Notes under the pieces: generated by a model
What the model saw: only the letters and a program-made list of their open reading frames with translations
Database searches by the model: none
What the model was told of the DNA's origin: nothing
Part shown: in pieces, positions 1-9,567 of the stretch
Layout: the number at the start of each line of letters is the position of its first letter
How positions within the stretch are numbered: position 1 is the first letter of the stretch
Assembly: GCF_000340565.2 (NCBI RefSeq)
Contig: NZ_CP007203.1
Location: 3,397,929-3,461,928, forward strand
Source of the DNA: Nodularia spumigena CCY9414
GTDB lineage: Bacteria; Cyanobacteriota; Cyanobacteriia; Cyanobacteriales; Nostocaceae
DNA length: 64,000 bases
Direction: 5' to 3'
Program-made: the position numbers and the translations under genes

Positions 1-222
1 GCTAAACTGGTCATATTGCGATCGCCTAGCAGCATCAGAAAGGACTTCATAAGCCTCACCGATATCTTTAAACTTTTCCTCTGCTTCTTTATTTCCCGGA
101 TTCAGATCCGGGTGATATTGTCTTGCTAACCGCCGATATACCTTTTTAATTTCTTCGCCGGATGCATCCTTAGTTACTCCTAAAATTTCGTAGTAATCGC
201 GGAAATTCTGCAAATTTTGCAT
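1..222 (-). CDS. dnaJ: DnaJ-type J-domain protein, N-terminal part (cut by window edge)
   Basis: Only the first 74 codons are inside the window. They form an almost complete J domain: an N-terminal DYYEILGV, then a helix ending in QYHPDLNPG, with the HPD tripeptide that stimulates Hsp70 ATPase. The ATG is at 220-222. The gene lies 120 bp downstream of the dnaK-like gene on the same strand, so the two probably form a chaperone/co-chaperone pair. The remaining domains (Gly/Phe-rich, zinc-binding, C-terminal) are outside the window, so it cannot be said whether this is a full DnaJ or a shorter J protein. Confidence 0.9.
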   Translation of the reverse strand, partial: MQNLQNFRDYYEILGVTKDASGEEIKKVYRRLARQYHPDLNPGNKEAEEKFKDIGEAYEVLSDAARRSQYDQFS

Positions 223-342
223 AGCTCAATTATTTTACTTTTAATTTTAGTAATAGGGACTGGGGACTAAAGAATTTTGGATTTTAGATTTTGGATTTTA
301 GATTGCAGTTTAATCCAAAATCTAAAATTTAAAATTGATTAA
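223..342. repeat. short A/T-rich tandem repeats between dnaJ and dnaK
   Basis: The spacer carries repeated units of the form TTTAGATTTTGGA around 270-330. The same family of units (ATTTTAGATTTTAGATTTT) recurs at 5372-5404. This is one of the short tandem repeat families common between genes of filamentous cyanobacteria. No coding potential is seen. Confidence 0.6.
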
Positions 343-2430
343 CTACAACCAATCATCATCATCATCATCCCAGTTATCTTGGTAGGTTGGTCGCGTGGGT
401 TTGCGAGCAGAACGCCTGTCGTCGTAGACTGGGGAACGGCTATCTCTGCCGTAGTTCCTATCGTAGTCTCTGTTGTAGTCCCTGCCATAAGAATCACGGG
501 AATCACGTTCTCGATATGGATCACGGGAAAAATCGCGATCGCGATCGCGTTCCTTGTCGCCTCCTGTAAAAATGTCACGAATCGTCCCTAACAAGTCCTC
601 GTCTTCGTCATCAGCATAATACTCACGGACTTCTCGGTTCAGTTCATACAAAGCATCTTGTAAGTCAGCATAGGCTTGATCAATGCCCCGGTCTTCATTT
701 TCCTGGAGACTTTCCCGCAGTTCTCGACAAATACCATCAATGCGCTGGCGACGGTTGCGAGCAAACTGCATTCCAAATTCTAATGCCACTTCTCTGAGTT
801 GGCGTTCAGCTTGTAAAATTAAAGCCTCAGAACGAGTCCGCTTTTCTACCCTTTCTTTACGTTCTCGGTCAACATCGGCATATTTTTGAGCATCCTGAAT
901 CATCCGATTTACTTCTGATTCACTCAAAGTCGAAGCACCTTGAATCGTGATGCTTTGTTCTCTTCCGGTAGTTCTATCTACAGCTGTTGCCTGTAAAATA
1001 CCATTAGCGTCAATATCAAAAGATACCTGAACCTGGGGAATACCTCTGGGCGCTGGCGGGATACCATAGAGCTTAAAACGTCCCAGTGACTTGTTATTTG
1101 CTGCCATTTCCCTCTCACCCTGGACTACATGAATTTCCACAGTGTTTTGGTTATTTTCTGACGTAGAAAAAATGTCAGAACGGCGAACTGGGATAGTAGT
1201 ATTGCGGGGAATCAGTTTTTTCATCACGCCACCAATGGTTTCTAATCCCAAAGATAATGGCGTAACATCCAAAAGCAGCACATCTTTGACTTCACCCGCC
1301 AAAATACCTGCCTGAATGGCAGCGCCGATGGCTACAACCTCATCAGGATTGACATTTTCATTGGGTTCTATACCAATTAAGTCTCGCACTAACTGCTTGA
1401 CTATGGGTATTCGTGTCGAACCACCAACTAGCACCACTTCCTCAATATCTACAGGAGAGAGTCCAGAATCTTTGAGGGCGCGTTTGACTGGTGTCCGGAT
1501 ACGACTAATTAAGTCAATACACAAACCTTCAAATTGAGAACGAGTCAGGCGAGTTTCGAGATGTTTTGGTCCATCAGCTGTGGCGGTGATAAAAGGTAAG
1601 TTAATCTCAGTGACGCTGACCGCCGAAAGTTCAATTTTCGCCTTTTCCGCAGCTTCCATGAGACGTTGTAGAGATTGTCTCTCCCGGCGTAAGTCTACCC
1701 CTTCAGCTTCTTGAAATTGGTCTGCTAACCAATCGACTATTTGTTTGTCAAAGTCATTACCACCTAGTTGAGTATCTCCACTGGTAGCTTTAACTTCAAA
1801 AATGCCATCGCCGACTTCCAAAATTGACACGTCAAAAGTACCACCGCCCAAGTCAAAAACGAGGATAGTTTCAGTCGTACCTCTATCTAATCCATAAGCC
1901 AAAGAAGCGGCTGTAGGTTCATTAAGAATCCGCAACACTTCTAAGCCGGCAATTCTGCCAGCATCACGGGTAGCTTGTCGTTGAGAATCATTAAAATAAG
2001 CAGGAACTGTAATTACTGCCCCTGTCACCGCTTCACCCAAATAGCGACTAGCATCTTCTGCCAATTTTTTCATCACCATTGCCGAAATTTCTTCCGGGGC
2101 GAAATCCTTTTTAAGACGGGGACAGGGAATTTTAATATTACCTAATTCGTCTTTGCGGATCGTATAAGGTACACGCTTCGATTCTGGGCTGAGTTCACCA
2201 TACTGCCGCCCAATGAAGCGTTTAACTGCAAAAAATGTATTTTGGGGGTTGAGAACGGTTTGCCGTCTGGCCATTTGCCCCACAACCCTTTCGCCCTCTT
2301 TGCTGAAACCGACAACAGAGGGGGTGGTTCGCATTCCTTCTGCATTGGCAATCACCACCGGCTTACCACCCTCCATTACGGCGACTACTGAGTTGGTTGT
2401 ACCCAAGTCGATGCCGACTACCTTGCCCAT
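343..2430 (-). CDS. dnaK: Hsp70 chaperone with Arg/Asp-rich C-terminal tail (DnaK3-like)
   Basis: A 695-residue Hsp70. The nucleotide-binding domain shows [13 protein letters not shown] at the N-terminus and [10 protein letters not shown] near residue 190; the substrate-binding domain begins near residue 390. Instead of the usual short end, the last ~75 residues are a low-complexity tail full of Arg, Asp, Ser and Tyr ending in DDDDDWL. Cyanobacteria carry several DnaKs. The long charged tail and the dnaJ gene directly downstream fit the DnaK3 class, which is reported to associate with membranes; the subclass is an inference. The start ATG at 2428-2430 gives the canonical [10 protein letters not shown]. 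No CIRCE element was found upstream. Confidence 0.93.
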   Translation of the reverse strand: MGKVVGIDLGTTNSVVAVMEGGKPVVIANAEGMRTTPSVVGFSKEGERVVGQMARRQTVLNPQNTFFAVKRFIGRQYGELSPESKRVPYTIRKDELGNIKIPCPRLKKDFAPEEISAMVMKKLAEDASRYLGEAVTGAVITVPAYFNDSQRQATRDAGRIAGLEVLRILNEPTAASLAYGLDRGTTETILVFDLGGGTFDVSILEVGDGIFEVKATSGDTQLGGNDFDKQIVDWLADQFQEAEGVDLRRERQSLQRLMEAAEKAKIELSAVSVTEINLPFITATADGPKHLETRLTRSQFEGLCIDLISRIRTPVKRALKDSGLSPVDIEEVVLVGGSTRIPIVKQLVRDLIGIEPNENVNPDEVVAIGAAIQAGILAGEVKDVLLLDVTPLSLGLETIGGVMKKLIPRNTTIPVRRSDIFSTSENNQNTVEIHVVQGEREMAANNKSLGRFKLYGIPPAPRGIPQVQVSFDIDANGILQATAVDRTTGREQSITIQGASTLSESEVNRMIQDAQKYADVDRERKERVEKRTRSEALILQAERQLREVALEFGMQFARNRRQRIDGICRELRESLQENEDRGIDQAYADLQDALYELNREVREYYADDEDEDLLGTIRDIFTGGDKERDRDRDFSRDPYRERDSRDSYGRDYNRDYDRNYGRDSRSPVYDDRRSARKPTRPTYQDNWDDDDDDWL

Positions 2431-2747
2431 GCGTTACTCTTCTCCTAGCGTGTCTTGTAATTTTATGATGATTATGCGGGACTACCTCTAGCTGTTTGCT
2501 ATTGGATGAAAACACTTCAATGATATGATAGTCATGATTAGGGTAAGAAGTAGAGGAGTTTAAGCTTGAGTAGCTAGTTGCAAGACTAGGATAACATTGG
2601 GAATGCTAAGTATGTCCAAGTAGCTCAAATCTGATCCGGCAAATACTAAGCTTTACCGTTTGTTCAAGTTGGGAAATCCACCCTGATAAATGTTGCTTTT
2701 CCCTTTCTCCTGTCAGAAAAAGTTGATCCTGCAACTATTTTAAAGCT

Positions 2748-3596
2748 TTGATTTTAAAAGAGCGATTACTAAATCATCTGCGGCAGATAGCACGAGAACG
2801 CGATCCTTACATGGCGACGGCTGGGCATTTTTTTGTTCAAGAATACATCCGTCAAGAATTTGCCCAATGGGAAAGTGTGGAAATCCACACCTTTTTAGTA
2901 CGTGGTAAAAGCTGTAACAATCTCATCCTCAATTTACCTTGTCAAGCTGGAAGGACAAAAAAAGATTTACCGCCAATTTTAATTGCGGCTCATTACGATG
3001 GTGTACCAGGGACACCAGGGGCGGATGATAATGCTACAGGTGTAGCGGTATTGTTGGAGTTAGCCAAAAAATTTGCGGCTGAACCCATTAAATATCCTTT
3101 ACGGCTGGTAGCTTTTGATATGGAGGAATATGGGTTGCTGGGTAGTGCTGAATATGCAGCTTTGTTACATGAACAACGGCAACCTCTGCGTTTAATGATA
3201 TCTCTGGAAATGTTGGGATATCGTGATTTTACCCCTAATTCTCAACGTTATCCATCTCCTCTAGAACGGTTTTATCCCAATCAGGGTCATTTTATTGCTT
3301 TAATTGGCAATTTACGCACAATCAGCGACTTAATCGGGATGAGTCGCCATATTCGCCAAGTTGGTGTACCTAGTCAGTGGCTACCTGTGCCGAATCGTGG
3401 TTTAATTGTGCCGCAAACTCGGCTCAGTGATCATGCGCCGTTTTGGGATTTGGGTTATCCAGCAATGATGGTGACAGATACGGCATTTTTAAGGAATCCC
3501 CATTATCATAAATCGAGTGATAGTATTTCTACTTTGGATTTAGATTTTCTCACAGGTGTTTGTGAAGGTTTAGAAGTGGCTATTCGGCGGTTGTAA
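2748..3596 (+). CDS. M28 family zinc metallopeptidase
   Basis: A 282-residue aminopeptidase-like protein of the M28 family, which uses two zinc ions to remove residues from peptides. The ligand pattern is visible: AAHYDGVPGTPGADDNATG gives the first His and the bridging Asp, AFDMEEYGLLGS gives the Glu-Glu pair (catalytic base and ligand), and NPHYHKSSDS near the C-terminus gives the final His. No signal peptide is seen. The chosen start is a TTG at 2748. A later ATG at 2808 would remove the first helix, which looks like part of the fold. It stands alone, with a methyltransferase remnant 3 bp downstream. Confidence 0.8.
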   Translation: MILKERLLNHLRQIARERDPYMATAGHFFVQEYIRQEFAQWESVEIHTFLVRGKSCNNLILNLPCQAGRTKKDLPPILIAAHYDGVPGTPGADDNATGVAVLLELAKKFAAEPIKYPLRLVAFDMEEYGLLGSAEYAALLHEQRQPLRLMISLEMLGYRDFTPNSQRYPSPLERFYPNQGHFIALIGNLRTISDLIGMSRHIRQVGVPSQWLPVPNRGLIVPQTRLSDHAPFWDLGYPAMMVTDTAFLRNPHYHKSSDSISTLDLDFLTGVCEGLEVAIRRL

Positions 3597-3599
3597 TGT

Positions 3600-4073
3600 T
3601 TGGAGAATTTACGATTTTTTCAAGAGCTAATTAAACAGAAAAATATACAAACAATTGAAATGCCGAAAAATTCAAATTTATCATTACTAGATAAAGATTC
3701 CCTATTTATTCCTTCTTCCTTTGAAAGAATTACTTTGTATGAAAAATTTAAATTCAAGATTATTCACAATTGTTATTTAGATAGAACATTAGTGAGTTTT
3801 CAAGCTAATAAGCAGTCTCCATTTTCTTCCTGGTTCAAGTATCGGGAAGGTTTTTCAGAACGTTTAGTTACTTATCTTTTAAAAGAATTCCAGCCACAAC
3901 CAGGTATAATGCTCGATCCATTTTCTGGTTCTGGGTCATCTTTATTTGCTGCAAATGCTTTGAATTGGCAAACTATAGGAATTGAAGTTTTACCTGTAGG
4001 AATAACTGTTTGCATAAATTTTATTTCCTCTTTTATCCAAAATCAAGAAGTTTGTGCAACACAGAATATGTGA
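3600..4073 (+). pseudogene. truncated DNA methyltransferase (N-terminal fragment)
   Basis: The fragment of about 157 codons ends soon after the SAM-binding motif DPFSGSGSSLFAA, the motif I signature of amino-methyltransferases acting on N4-cytosine or N6-adenine. The catalytic (D/N/S)PP(Y/F) motif and the rest of the fold are absent. The last ~20 residues no longer look like the family, and an AT-rich non-coding stretch follows. The frame opens with TTG, only 3 bp after the peptidase stop. I read it as the remains of a restriction-modification or orphan methylase gene cut by a deletion. It is very unlikely to be catalytically active. Confidence 0.7.
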
Positions 4074-4338
4074 TGTCTTCAATTTTAATGATGATTTTTA
4101 CAGATCTTTTTTTTGATCAAAAAAATACATAAAACGCAGCATAAGTTATTAGATATCAAGAGAAACAGCTAGTAGAAAAAGATTAATCAATTAATTTAAT
4201 TTTCCTATATTGTTGATTTAAATTGTTGATCAATTGCTGTTTACATATCCTAAATAACTGCAATTTTGTACCTATTTTTAAGAGAGCCGCAAAATTTTTA
4301 TTTAGAACATTGAGTAACCTGTCTGGCGATAGATGAAA

Positions 4339-5370
4339 TTATTCGGTAAATAATTGGAAAAAATCCAGATTGGGTAGAGGTAACTGGCGCAGGTAGTTAT
4401 TAATTTCCCCAGATGCAGCAAGTCCAGAAATCATTGCGTCTTCGGCGAGATGTCCCCCACACCAATCACCACAACATACTAAAGGTATGGTAGAACTGGC
4501 AGATAATACCGGATTTGACCACGGACGACTAGGAAAAGCGTAACGCCAGCGATGTACTTGCATCCACTCTGGTGTTTCTAGCCAAGGAAGCGCTAACCTC
4601 TGAGCGGCTTTTTGCAATATATCTTTTCCCACTGGTTGTAAATCTGGGGTTTCTAAATGCAGTTCGGCAAATTTAGCGCTACTTTGCAAGACAAATACAG
4701 GTTGCTGGGGGTGGGGACGTTTGCTACTATCTAAACCAATCCATCCCAGAACAGGATCATCTGTAAATTTCCGGTCTTTCCAAGGTGGTAGTTCTACGGA
4801 TGTGGCAGAATATCCAGCGATCGCACTCAAAGAAGGATAAAATTCTACAGAACCCAAATTGTCGATAAATTCTCTACCTAATACAGCTTCTCCCAATGGT
4901 GCTAACAGTGTCAAAGCTTGGGGAGCGGGAATAGCTAAAACTAAGGCTTTCGCTGTTAATTGTTCGTTACTTTCCAGAGTCAGACACCAACTATTTTCAG
5001 GTGTGGGGTTAATAGCTGTGACACGTTGATTTAGTTGGATTTGTAAACCTTGGGCGAGAAACTTGGCGATCGCACTCATTCCCGCAGGTACAATGTAACG
5101 GGGTGCTGAATCAAGTTGAGTCGGATTTGCCCACACTTCTACGATATGGCGATCGCGCAACAATTGCACAAAATTTCCGAATAATTCACCTTTAGGCTTC
5201 AAATAACAAGCCCCATGATCTGCCCAAGTTCCATATAATCGGCGTGTAGCTAGTCGTCCCCCCAAACCACGGGACTTTTCCACAACCAACACCGAATATC
5301 CAGCCTCAGTTAACCGTTGGGCGCATATTAAACCAGCCATTCCGGCACCAATTATAGCAATATCAGTCAT
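4339..5370 (-). CDS. FAD/NAD(P)-dependent oxidoreductase (amine-oxidase/renalase-like)
   Basis: A 343-residue flavoprotein. The N-terminus is a dinucleotide-binding fold, AIIGAGMAGLICAQRL, followed by VVEKSRGLGGRLATRR, the pattern in which a Glu ends strand 2 and a GGR motif contacts FAD, as in amine oxidases and renalase-like proteins. A C-terminal CCGDWCGGHLAEDAMISG motif is the second FAD contact (GD). No signal peptide or membrane segment is seen, so it is probably cytoplasmic. The substrate cannot be told from sequence. It stands alone, with AT-rich non-coding DNA downstream and tandem repeats upstream. Confidence 0.8.
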   Translation of the reverse strand: MTDIAIIGAGMAGLICAQRLTEAGYSVLVVEKSRGLGGRLATRRLYGTWADHGACYLKPKGELFGNFVQLLRDRHIVEVWANPTQLDSAPRYIVPAGMSAIAKFLAQGLQIQLNQRVTAINPTPENSWCLTLESNEQLTAKALVLAIPAPQALTLLAPLGEAVLGREFIDNLGSVEFYPSLSAIAGYSATSVELPPWKDRKFTDDPVLGWIGLDSSKRPHPQQPVFVLQSSAKFAELHLETPDLQPVGKDILQKAAQRLALPWLETPEWMQVHRWRYAFPSRPWSNPVLSASSTIPLVCCGDWCGGHLAEDAMISGLAASGEINNYLRQLPLPNLDFFQLFTE

Positions 5371-5494
5371 ACAATTTTAGATTTTAGATTTTAGATTTTA
5401 GATTTTTGTTCCATCCACAGATTTATCTGGCGGCTTGTAGCACTAAGGAACTATTGGTCATAATTTATTCGTGAGTACGGATACTGAACTCATA

Positions 5495-5541
5495 ACCAAT
5501 GACAAATGACCAATGACTAATGACAAATGACCAATGACTGC
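5495..5541. repeat. STRR heptamer array (CCAATGA/CAAATGA)
   Basis: Six or so tandem 7-nt units of the CCAATGA type run directly into the next gene; one unit supplies that gene's ATG. The reverse-complement form occurs at 13799-13863, the forward form at 30608-30655, and a shorter reverse stretch at 49970-49998. Confidence 0.85.
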
Positions 5542-6433
5542 TAATAGTACAATAAAGTACATAAAGCCTGCACACAGAGAGGAAGGGAAATTGGATGAAC
5601 TGAGGGCGGCGCTGGAGTTAGCGACAGAAGAGGAATTGCAAGATTTAACCGCAATTCTGTTTAGTCGTAAATTTAATCCCCTAGATTATGTTCATACACC
5701 TGAACCGATAGAGGTTCAAAGCCAAAATCATCAAGCTTGGTTAGATACATTAGAAAATCGATTTCGGTTTTTAGCAGCAGATGGGATGACGGTATTAAGG
5801 GGGCGCACAAGTCAAGTAACTTACCGTCAAGCATTAATTCAAGTATGTAAGTATCTCAAAATTCCCTATTCTGCTGAACTGACAACCGTTGATTTAGAAG
5901 CTGAGTTATTTTTACATCTATTAGGGCAGGTGTGGAAAAAATTGCCGGAAAATGAGAAACAAAAATTAAATCAACAGGTGCAACGTCAGTTGTCTCAGTC
6001 ACAACTAAAACAACCTTTACCATTGTTATTGCAGCGTGATCCTTTGGGACTACTTGTGAAAGGTGGTAGCGCTTTGGCAGTTACTTCGATTCTTCAACCG
6101 TTGGTTTTGCAACAAATAGCCCGGCAATTTGCGATTCATTTTGCTAAATATCAAGTAGCTCAACAGACTGCAATTGCTGGTTCTCAAGCGGCTGCTAACC
6201 AATTTAAAGGCTATGTAGCTCTACAAATGGCGCGACGGGGTATGACGATGAATGCGGCTCGTTATGGGGCTGTTAGAAGCGTTTTTACCTTTATTGGGCC
6301 AGTGATGTGGACTTGGTTTTTTGCAGATTTAGGATGGAGAGCGATCGCTACTAACTATGGTCGCATTATTCCCACCATATTTGCTTTAGCACAAATTCGT
6401 CTCACCCGTGGGGAATATTGGGAACCAGCTTGA
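5534..6433 (+). CDS. YaaW-like (UPF0174 family) protein
   Basis: A 299-residue protein. Residues ~15-40 (ELRAALELATEEELQDLTAI) resemble the helical start of the YaaW/UPF0174 family, whose function is unknown. The C-terminal third (residues ~175-290) is hydrophobic and Ala-rich, with one or two possible membrane helices near VFTFIGPVMWTWFFADLGW. The start ATG at 5534 is the last unit of a heptamer repeat array, so expression may depend on that repeat. The 3' end overlaps the next gene by 16 bp, which suggests co-transcription. The family call is by resemblance only. Confidence 0.6.
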   Translation: MTANSTIKYIKPAHREEGKLDELRAALELATEEELQDLTAILFSRKFNPLDYVHTPEPIEVQSQNHQAWLDTLENRFRFLAADGMTVLRGRTSQVTYRQALIQVCKYLKIPYSAELTTVDLEAELFLHLLGQVWKKLPENEKQKLNQQVQRQLSQSQLKQPLPLLLQRDPLGLLVKGGSALAVTSILQPLVLQQIARQFAIHFAKYQVAQQTAIAGSQAAANQFKGYVALQMARRGMTMNAARYGAVRSVFTFIGPVMWTWFFADLGWRAIATNYGRIIPTIFALAQIRLTRGEYWEPA

Positions 6434-7731
6434 AGTTAGCTTTTAATCATCCCAACCCTCTTTTACAAACCCCTTGGAATGTTACCCAAATTGGACTCCT
6501 GATTTTTCCCTTGAGTCCGTTGGTGGGGGGTGTGAGTATCCTTTTGGCAGCATTAAGAACTTGCCAATTAGAATACCGCAGTGTTATCCACAGTCGCCTG
6601 AATTGGGGATTTGCTCTGTTAAGTGTATTACTAATTATTAGTTGTAGCGTTGCTGATGATAAAACACAGGCTTTTCTGGGCTTGTTTAATTTATTACCAT
6701 TTTTTCTAGTTTTTGCTGGACTCAGCACTCTAATTCAGACAGTAGCCCAATTGCGGCAAATAGCGGTAATTTTCGTCATTGGTTCTGTACCACTGATGAT
6801 TATGGGCTTTGGGCAGATGTTTGGGGGTTGGAGTTTCCAGTTACAGGTTTTGTGGATTTTATTAGATTTAGGACTCGCACCTGGAGGAAATCCACCAGGA
6901 CGGATGGCTGCTATTTTTATGCACGCCAACCTGTTTGCGGCTTATTTGGCGATCGCCTTCACCTTGGGATTAGGATTATTGTTAGAACAATGGCGATCAA
7001 GATCCAAAATTACCACAATTTTTTTAACGCTGTCGGTAATTACTAGCTTTGTTGCTTTAATTTTAACTGACTCACGTAATGGATGGGCGATCGCGATCGT
7101 TGCCTGTTTAGCTTATGCACTTTACCAAGGTTGGCATCTGATTATAGCTGGTGTTGTCAGTGTAATTACTAGCGTCCTGTTAGCAGCTTTCGCGCCATCA
7201 CCAATGGCTGAAACCTTTCGGCGATTTGTGCCGACTTTCTTTTGGGCGCGGTTAAATGATCAAATGTATCCAGATAGACCAGTGGCTTTAATGCGAACCA
7301 CTCAATGGGAGTTTGCTTGGTCTTTAACACAGCAGCACCCCTGGACAGGTTGGGGTTTACGCAGTTTTAGCGACCTCTACAAAGCACAGATGCAAATTGA
7401 TTTAGGTCATCCCCACAACTTATTTTTGATGCTATCTGCTGAAACTGGTTTACCAAGCGCACTTTTATTTTTTGGCTGTCTGGCTTGGATATGGTTTGCA
7501 GGTGTGGAATTGTTGCAGAAACCCAACTATCTAGACAAAAAAGATAAATTGATAGTTTTCAGTTATATTGTTGTAATTTTACAATGGCTGATATTCAACA
7601 CCGTAGACGTAGCTTTATTTGATTTTAGGCTAAATACAATTTCGTGGTTGTTTTTCTCTGCACTTTGGGGAGTTGTGTATAGCAGTTCTCGTTTGAATCG
7701 GTACGGTGAAGAATTCATTGACCACAGATGA
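6418..7731 (+). CDS. O-antigen ligase/polymerase family membrane protein
   Basis: A 437-residue protein with about ten hydrophobic segments. The signature of the Wzy/WaaL (O-antigen ligase) family is a large loop near residues 300-345 carrying GWGLRSFSDLYKA and then LGHPHNLFLMLSAETGLPS. Such proteins transfer or polymerise undecaprenyl-linked glycans at the outer face of the plasma membrane. The start is a TTG at 6418 inside the preceding gene, a 16-bp overlap. No glycosyltransferase genes are adjacent, so the glycan is unknown. It could be an exopolysaccharide polymerase rather than a lipopolysaccharide ligase. Confidence 0.78.
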   Translation: MGTSLKLAFNHPNPLLQTPWNVTQIGLLIFPLSPLVGGVSILLAALRTCQLEYRSVIHSRLNWGFALLSVLLIISCSVADDKTQAFLGLFNLLPFFLVFAGLSTLIQTVAQLRQIAVIFVIGSVPLMIMGFGQMFGGWSFQLQVLWILLDLGLAPGGNPPGRMAAIFMHANLFAAYLAIAFTLGLGLLLEQWRSRSKITTIFLTLSVITSFVALILTDSRNGWAIAIVACLAYALYQGWHLIIAGVVSVITSVLLAAFAPSPMAETFRRFVPTFFWARLNDQMYPDRPVALMRTTQWEFAWSLTQQHPWTGWGLRSFSDLYKAQMQIDLGHPHNLFLMLSAETGLPSALLFFGCLAWIWFAGVELLQKPNYLDKKDKLIVFSYIVVILQWLIFNTVDVALFDFRLNTISWLFFSALWGVVYSSSRLNRYGEEFIDHR

Positions 7732-7831
7732 ACATATCTCTATACACGGAATCGGGAAAGTTGCTTTTATAGCCAGAATTTTCCAAATTCGATAGCCAGT
7801 AAATAAAGTTTACACATTGTTTACAGAGATT

Positions 7832-8173
7832 ATGACCAAAGCAGAAACAGAAACAGTTAAACAATTAGCAATCGCCCTACCAATGAATGCCATTCAATCC
7901 TTTTGTCAACGCTGGCAGATTGTTGAATTATCAGTATTTGGCTCAATTTTACGCGATGATTTCAATGCTGAGAGCGATGTGGATTTTTTGTATGCCCTCA
8001 AAACTAATACTCGCTGGAGATTATCAGATTTAATTGATGCTGAAGAAGAATTAGAAAAAATGCTCAGTCGAAAAGTTGATTTAGTGGGGAAAACGACTAT
8101 TGAACAGAGTCATAATTGGCTCCGAAAACAGAATATTCTTTCATCTGCAAAAGTTATTTATGAAGATGAATAG
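7832..8173 (+). CDS. mntA: MntA-type minimal nucleotidyltransferase (antitoxin)
   Basis: A 113-residue protein with the nucleotidyltransferase signature FGSILRDDFNAESDVDF, i.e. GS-x10-DxD, plus a third acidic position near KVDLVG. In characterised MntA/HepT pairs this enzyme neutralises HepT by adding AMP groups near its active site. The ATG at 7832 is chosen over an upstream in-frame TTG because it gives the usual length. The stop overlaps the hepT start by 8 bp, the normal arrangement for this toxin-antitoxin pair. Confidence 0.85.
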   Translation: MTKAETETVKQLAIALPMNAIQSFCQRWQIVELSVFGSILRDDFNAESDVDFLYALKTNTRWRLSDLIDAEEELEKMLSRKVDLVGKTTIEQSHNWLRKQNILSSAKVIYEDE

Positions 8174-8507
8174 AGATTTGGAATCCCTGCTCGATATCAA
8201 TCATTACAGTTGCAATACGATTTTGTTTGTATCGGGAATGACGAAAGCTGAATTTGCAGAAGATCCAAAAACTATCGCAGCAGTGATGTACGCGGTCGCC
8301 ATCATGGGAGAAGCCACCAAAAGATTATCAAATGAATTTCGGAGTCAGCATTCCCATTTACCTTGGAAGGAACTTGCAGGTTTGCGCGATCGCTTGGTGC
8401 ATGATTATAAAAATATCGACCTGGATATACTGTGGGATGTGGTTTCGGTGGAAATTCCAGCATTACTGGTGAGTTTAGCACCTTTATTACCGAAAAAGGA
8501 TGAGTAA
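8166..8507 (+). CDS. hepT: HepT-type HEPN RNase toxin
   Basis: A 113-residue HEPN protein with the catalytic motif RDRLVHDY (R-x4-H-x-Y), characteristic of HepT toxins that cleave RNA. The start at 8166 gives MNRDLESLLD, the usual beginning of the family. An earlier in-frame start at 8100 would put 22 unrelated residues in front. It overlaps the MntA gene by 8 bp. All motif residues are present, so the pair looks functional. Confidence 0.86.
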   Translation: MNRDLESLLDINHYSCNTILFVSGMTKAEFAEDPKTIAAVMYAVAIMGEATKRLSNEFRSQHSHLPWKELAGLRDRLVHDYKNIDLDILWDVVSVEIPALLVSLAPLLPKKDE

Positions 8508-8595
8508 GATTAAAGGCGATCGCGCCCAAGTGCAACGACTCGGTAAAATGGATGTGTCCGTCATCAAGTAAAATAGGCCTAAGTATCCCATTTGT

Positions 8596-9120
8596 ATGCT
8601 TACAACATCTGACTTTTTTCAGTATGCCCAATGGTCGGGTATCGCCACTCTGGTATTCGGTGCGATCGCCGTTCTGGCTTTTATACTCAAATGGGGTATC
8701 CGCTTTCGGCTGGTAGGTACAACTGGCTTTATGCTGGTGCTGACGGGTGGTTTATTTGCTCTCTCGTTGGTTCCTCTGAGTCGCACTGTCATTCCAGGCG
8801 CTGTAAAATACACTCTCGTTTATGATAATGCTTCTACACAAACTGTAATTGCAACATCACCTAATATTACCCCCTACCAATTAGAAGCAACTTTACGTCA
8901 AGCGGCTAGTAACCTTTATTCTTTCGGTCGCTTAGGTTCACGCTCAAACAATCAACTAACGATTCGCGCTCGCACCGTTATTCATCCTGAACCAGGGGTT
9001 TCTGTACCTCTGTTCTTGGGTCAAATTAAGCGCACATTGGCTAGCCGTGAAGATGCGGATATGGATATCGAAATTTACTTGGAAAAATTCGATCAATTAC
9101 CTAATTCTGCTACTTCATAG
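8596..9120 (+). CDS. ycf51: Ycf51 family protein
   Basis: A 174-residue protein with two N-terminal membrane helices (residues ~12-32 and ~40-62), followed by a soluble domain of about 110 residues. The layout and sequence match Ycf51 (DUF2518), a conserved protein of cyanobacteria and some red-algal plastids with no assigned function. The motif KYTLVYDNASTQTVIA starts the soluble part. The start ATG is at 8596. It is a single gene. Confidence 0.8.
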   Translation: MLTTSDFFQYAQWSGIATLVFGAIAVLAFILKWGIRFRLVGTTGFMLVLTGGLFALSLVPLSRTVIPGAVKYTLVYDNASTQTVIATSPNITPYQLEATLRQAASNLYSFGRLGSRSNNQLTIRARTVIHPEPGVSVPLFLGQIKRTLASREDADMDIEIYLEKFDQLPNSATS

Positions 9121-9567
9121 CAACTAGGGGCGGGTTTACCAATATCCCCGTTAATGTTGAATGATATCTGTTAACCCGCCCCTACTACAGGGAAAAAACC
9201 CATTTATTTGTTACCAAAATCACATATATTTTTGGTATTACACTATACAAAAATCATGAGATTTAGATTAAAATAGAAATTACGCAAAAAACCGTACCCT
9301 TCGGGAAGCTTCGCTAACGGCTGACGCTCACGGCGAAGCCTCTCAAACTCTCATGACTCAGTGTACTCAGTGTCCTCTGTGGTTAGTTTTCTTCTAAATT
9401 CTACATAACCACCATCAAATAAAAAGTATAAATTCTCAGGATTGAAAAATTTGTAGTTCAGAATTTGAGACGAATGGGCATGATTAGAGCCAAGAGAAAC
9501 GAAAATTCCTGGACATAAGTCTAAAATTTTATTAAGAAATATCAATATTTTGGCAAACTAGAATTAT
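9121..9567. repeat. non-coding stretch with dispersed cyanobacterial repeats
   Basis: No gene is supported. At 9125-9185 an inverted repeat pairs AGGGGCGGGTT with AACCCGCCCCT and could act as a terminator for ycf51. Around 9295-9345 lies a dispersed repeat rich in CTTCGGG, GCTTCGC and GGCGAAGCC, a family common in Nostocales. The rest is AT-rich. Confidence 0.5.

Noticed and set aside
8100-8165. Earlier start for hepT
   Set aside because: It lies inside mntA and adds residues unlike the family; the ATG at 8166 is the normal coupled start.
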